Shown here: positions 62,484-64,000 of the stretch, piece by piece
How positions within the stretch are numbered: the first letter of the stretch is position 1
Layout of the letters: every line of letters begins with the position of its first letter
Source of the DNA: Candidatus Saccharibacteria bacterium UBA6175
GTDB taxonomy: Bacteria > Patescibacteriota > Saccharimonadia > Saccharimonadales > Saccharimonadaceae
Reading direction: 5' to 3'
DNA: 64,000 bases
Assembly (NCBI GenBank): GCA_002422915.1
Contig: DITV01000004.1
Location: 79,890-143,889, forward strand
The notes under the pieces: generated by a model
Told to the model about the DNA's origin: nothing
Database searches by the model: none
Seen by the model: only the letters and a program-made list of their open reading frames with translations
Made by a program: the position numbers and the translations under genes

Positions 62484-63540
62484 AGAGCTCCTTTTTGGCG
62501 GCGGCGAGACATTCATCGAGGGTTGGCAACAAGGGAATGCTGGCGGCGGCAAGGATCTCGGCAGCCTCCTCGAAGTTAGTGCCGGCAATGCGAATAAACA
62601 ATGGTGGCAGGTCGCTGATGTGCTGACGGGCCGCCACAATGGCGCGGGCAACTTCATCTGCCCGAGTAATACCGGCAAAGATGTTGATGATAATGACGCG
62701 TAGCTGCGGGTAGTCCATCAGGCGGTGAAAGGCTGCGAGAAGTGTTTCGGTTGAGGCGCCACCGCCAATGTCGAGGAAGTTAGCGGGGTGTAGGCCAGCA
62801 TCAACAGCAGCGTCGACCGTTGCCATCGCCAGGCCAGCGCCGTTAGCGATGGTTGCGGTGTTACCCTGTTCGTTGATGGTGACGAAGTTGGCTTCAGACC
62901 CAGCTTCTTCAAACTGCCAGTCGTGACGGAAGGCGGCGGCATCGTCGAGCGTCATTTTGGCGTCGCCGGCCACCAGACGATTATCGCTCGTCAGGATGAG
63001 CGGATTAATCTCGATCAGCAGGGCGTCGTTTTTAACGAGGCACGTTTTGAGGTTCTCGACCACATCTTGTAGGGCGAACGTTTGCTCGGGCAGTTCGTAG
63101 TAATCAGCCAGGGCCTGGCCCAGTACGTCGGCCGAATAGTCTTTTACCACCCACTCTTTGAAATCATGGTTGTCTTCTACCTCAATACCGCCCGTGCTGT
63201 GTGCCATAAGGATGATGGCCGATTGGTCACGGTCGACCCTGAGTGAGAGGTAGAGCTCGCGCTCAATAGCGAGCTTTTCTTCAGCAAGCAAGGAGTTGGG
63301 GAGCAGGTCTTTGATGGGGTGGGCGAAGAGTTGTTGGGTTGCTCCTTTAAGTTCTTCTTCGGATTCAACGACCTTAATGCCACCCGCTTTGCCACGGCCA
63401 CCGGTTGGAACTTGAGACTTGAGCACAGCCGGAAGTGTTACGCGCGGTGCAGGCTCGCCTTTCTTTACCAGCACGCCAGCTGGAACAGGAATACTGGCGT
63501 CGCGGAGGAGGTGTTTGGCTTCGTGTTCGAGGAGGTTCAT
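62476..63540 (-). CDS. sucC: Succinyl-CoA synthetase beta subunit
   Basis: 354 residues. ATP-grasp domain (KSQVPTGGRGKAGGIKVV), EINPLIL metal region, and the C-terminal domain with NFLDIGGGASTETLLAAFH and IFAGITRADEVARAI. No other citric-acid-cycle gene is nearby; in a reduced fermentative cell the pair may serve ATP formation from a CoA ester, with the acid uncertain. Confidence 0.93.
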   Translation of the reverse strand: MNLLEHEAKHLLRDASIPVPAGVLVKKGEPAPRVTLPAVLKSQVPTGGRGKAGGIKVVESEEELKGATQQLFAHPIKDLLPNSLLAEEKLAIERELYLSLRVDRDQSAIILMAHSTGGIEVEDNHDFKEWVVKDYSADVLGQALADYYELPEQTFALQDVVENLKTCLVKNDALLIEINPLILTSDNRLVAGDAKMTLDDAAAFRHDWQFEEAGSEANFVTINEQGNTATIANGAGLAMATVDAAVDAGLHPANFLDIGGGASTETLLAAFHRLMDYPQLRVIIINIFAGITRADEVARAIVAARQHISDLPPLFIRIAGTNFEEAAEILAAASIPLLPTLDECLAAAKKELYE

Positions 63541-63563
63541 TTATCTAAACTAATCGTGGGAAT

Positions 63564-64000
63564 TTACTTTGCGTAACCATTTGGATTTTTTTGCTGCCAG
63601 TTCCACATACTTCTACACCCATCTTCAATTGAAAGTTCCGCTTTCCAACCCAACTCTTTTTCTATAAGAGAAACGTCCGCATAACAACTGGCTATATCTC
63701 CGGGCCGTCGTCCAACTATTTCAAAAGGAACTTTCTTGCCACTTACTGACTCGAAGGCACTGATCATTTCCAGTACCGAGTCGGCTTTTCCCGTGCCAAC
63801 GTTGTAGGCCTTATATTCATTTTCTTTTTTTAGGTTATCGAGGGCGGCAATATGTGCTCTCGCAAGGTCTATAACGTGAATATAATCACGAACACCTGTC
63901 CCATCTGGTGTGTCGTAATCATCACCAAACACCTTAACAATGCTGCGCTTGCCCGCAGCAACTTGTGCAACGAATGGAAGCAGGTTGTTGGGTGGTCCAT
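63564..64000 (-). CDS. galE: UDP-glucose 4-epimerase, C-terminal part (cut by window edge)
   Basis: About 145 C-terminal residues; the start lies past base 64000. VKVFGDDYDTPDGTGVRDYIHV, YNVGTGKADSVLEMI, EIVGRRPGDIASCYADVS and LGWKAELSIEDGCRSMWNWQ are the standard GalE order. Supplies UDP-galactose, consistent with neighbouring glycosyltransferases. Confidence 0.93.
   Translation of the reverse strand, partial: GPPNNLLPFVAQVAAGKRSIVKVFGDDYDTPDGTGVRDYIHVIDLARAHIAALDNLKKENEYKAYNVGTGKADSVLEMISAFESVSGKKVPFEIVGRRPGDIASCYADVSLIEKELGWKAELSIEDGCRSMWNWQQKNPNGYAK

Noticed and set aside
62484..62678. 65-codon N-terminal extension of SucD
   Set aside because: It lies entirely within sucC in another frame, and the CoA-binding domain begins right after the ATG at 62483.

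Overview
Organism. The window looks like chromosome from a member of the Patescibacteria (CPR), most likely Candidatus Saccharibacteria (TM7). The reasons are the origin cluster dnaN-dnaA-rpmH-rnpA-yidC-jag, a chromosomal type IV secretion-like cluster (an array of VirB2-type pilins, PrgI, VirB4, and a large polytopic protein) tied to peptidoglycan hydrolases, a class I ribonucleotide reductase with Mn/Fe-type (class Ic) residues, and roughly half G+C. No gene needs UGA to be read through, so the code is standard, unlike Gracilibacteria and Absconditabacteria. This placement is inference from gene content.

Layout. 1-5.1 kb: rpoD (cut by the edge), dnaG, a small membrane protein, then a minus-strand run of mmcQ-like, orn, msrB and mscL. 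5.1-15.5 kb: argS, a CcdA/thioredoxin-like pair, pyrG, zwf, a YecM-like gene, then nrdB, a 57-codon gene, nrdA and tRNA-Ser(GGA). 15.6-29.5 kb: a MacB-like ABC exporter, a PGI/PMI-type isomerase, an amidinotransferase-fold protein, a MurE-like ligase, a secreted SGNH hydrolase whose C-terminal anchor is out of frame, tsaD, a FemX-like transferase, valS, rlmH and a HIT protein. 29.9-33.7 kb: an accessory region with a retron-like reverse transcriptase, a well supported candidate msr-msd RNA, and a GC-richer actinobacterial-looking large serine recombinase running into tRNA-Ser(CGA). 33.7-38.2 kb: small genes, four tRNAs in all with the CGA one, comF and hsp20. 36.4-53.1 kb: the secretion cluster. 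53.1-59.2 kb: recF, dnaN, dnaA, origin, rpmH, rnpA, yidC, jag. 59.2-64 kb: glycosyltransferases, GtrA, sucDC, galE (cut by the edge).

How genes work together. Several minus-strand genes start 6-7 bases after a TATAAT-like -10 element, which predicts leaderless mRNAs. The secretion cluster combines six pilin-like subunits, a lipoprotein, a VirB6-like polytopic protein, PrgI, a TraC-like protein, the VirB4 ATPase and two proteins ending in or made of muralytic domains (M15-type peptidase; lysozyme plus C39-like peptidase), which fits a machine that crosses the wall of the cell itself or of a host bacterium.

Most notable. (1) An 11-nt perfect inverted repeat brackets a 277-nt hairpin-rich stretch just upstream of the reverse transcriptase, the layout of a retron; no known retron effector gene is adjacent. 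(2) The redox-active Cys tail normally at the end of NrdA is encoded as a separate 57-residue protein. (3) DnaG keeps its zinc-domain fold signature but has lost all four zinc ligands. (4) A six-G tract separates an SGNH hydrolase from its membrane anchor.
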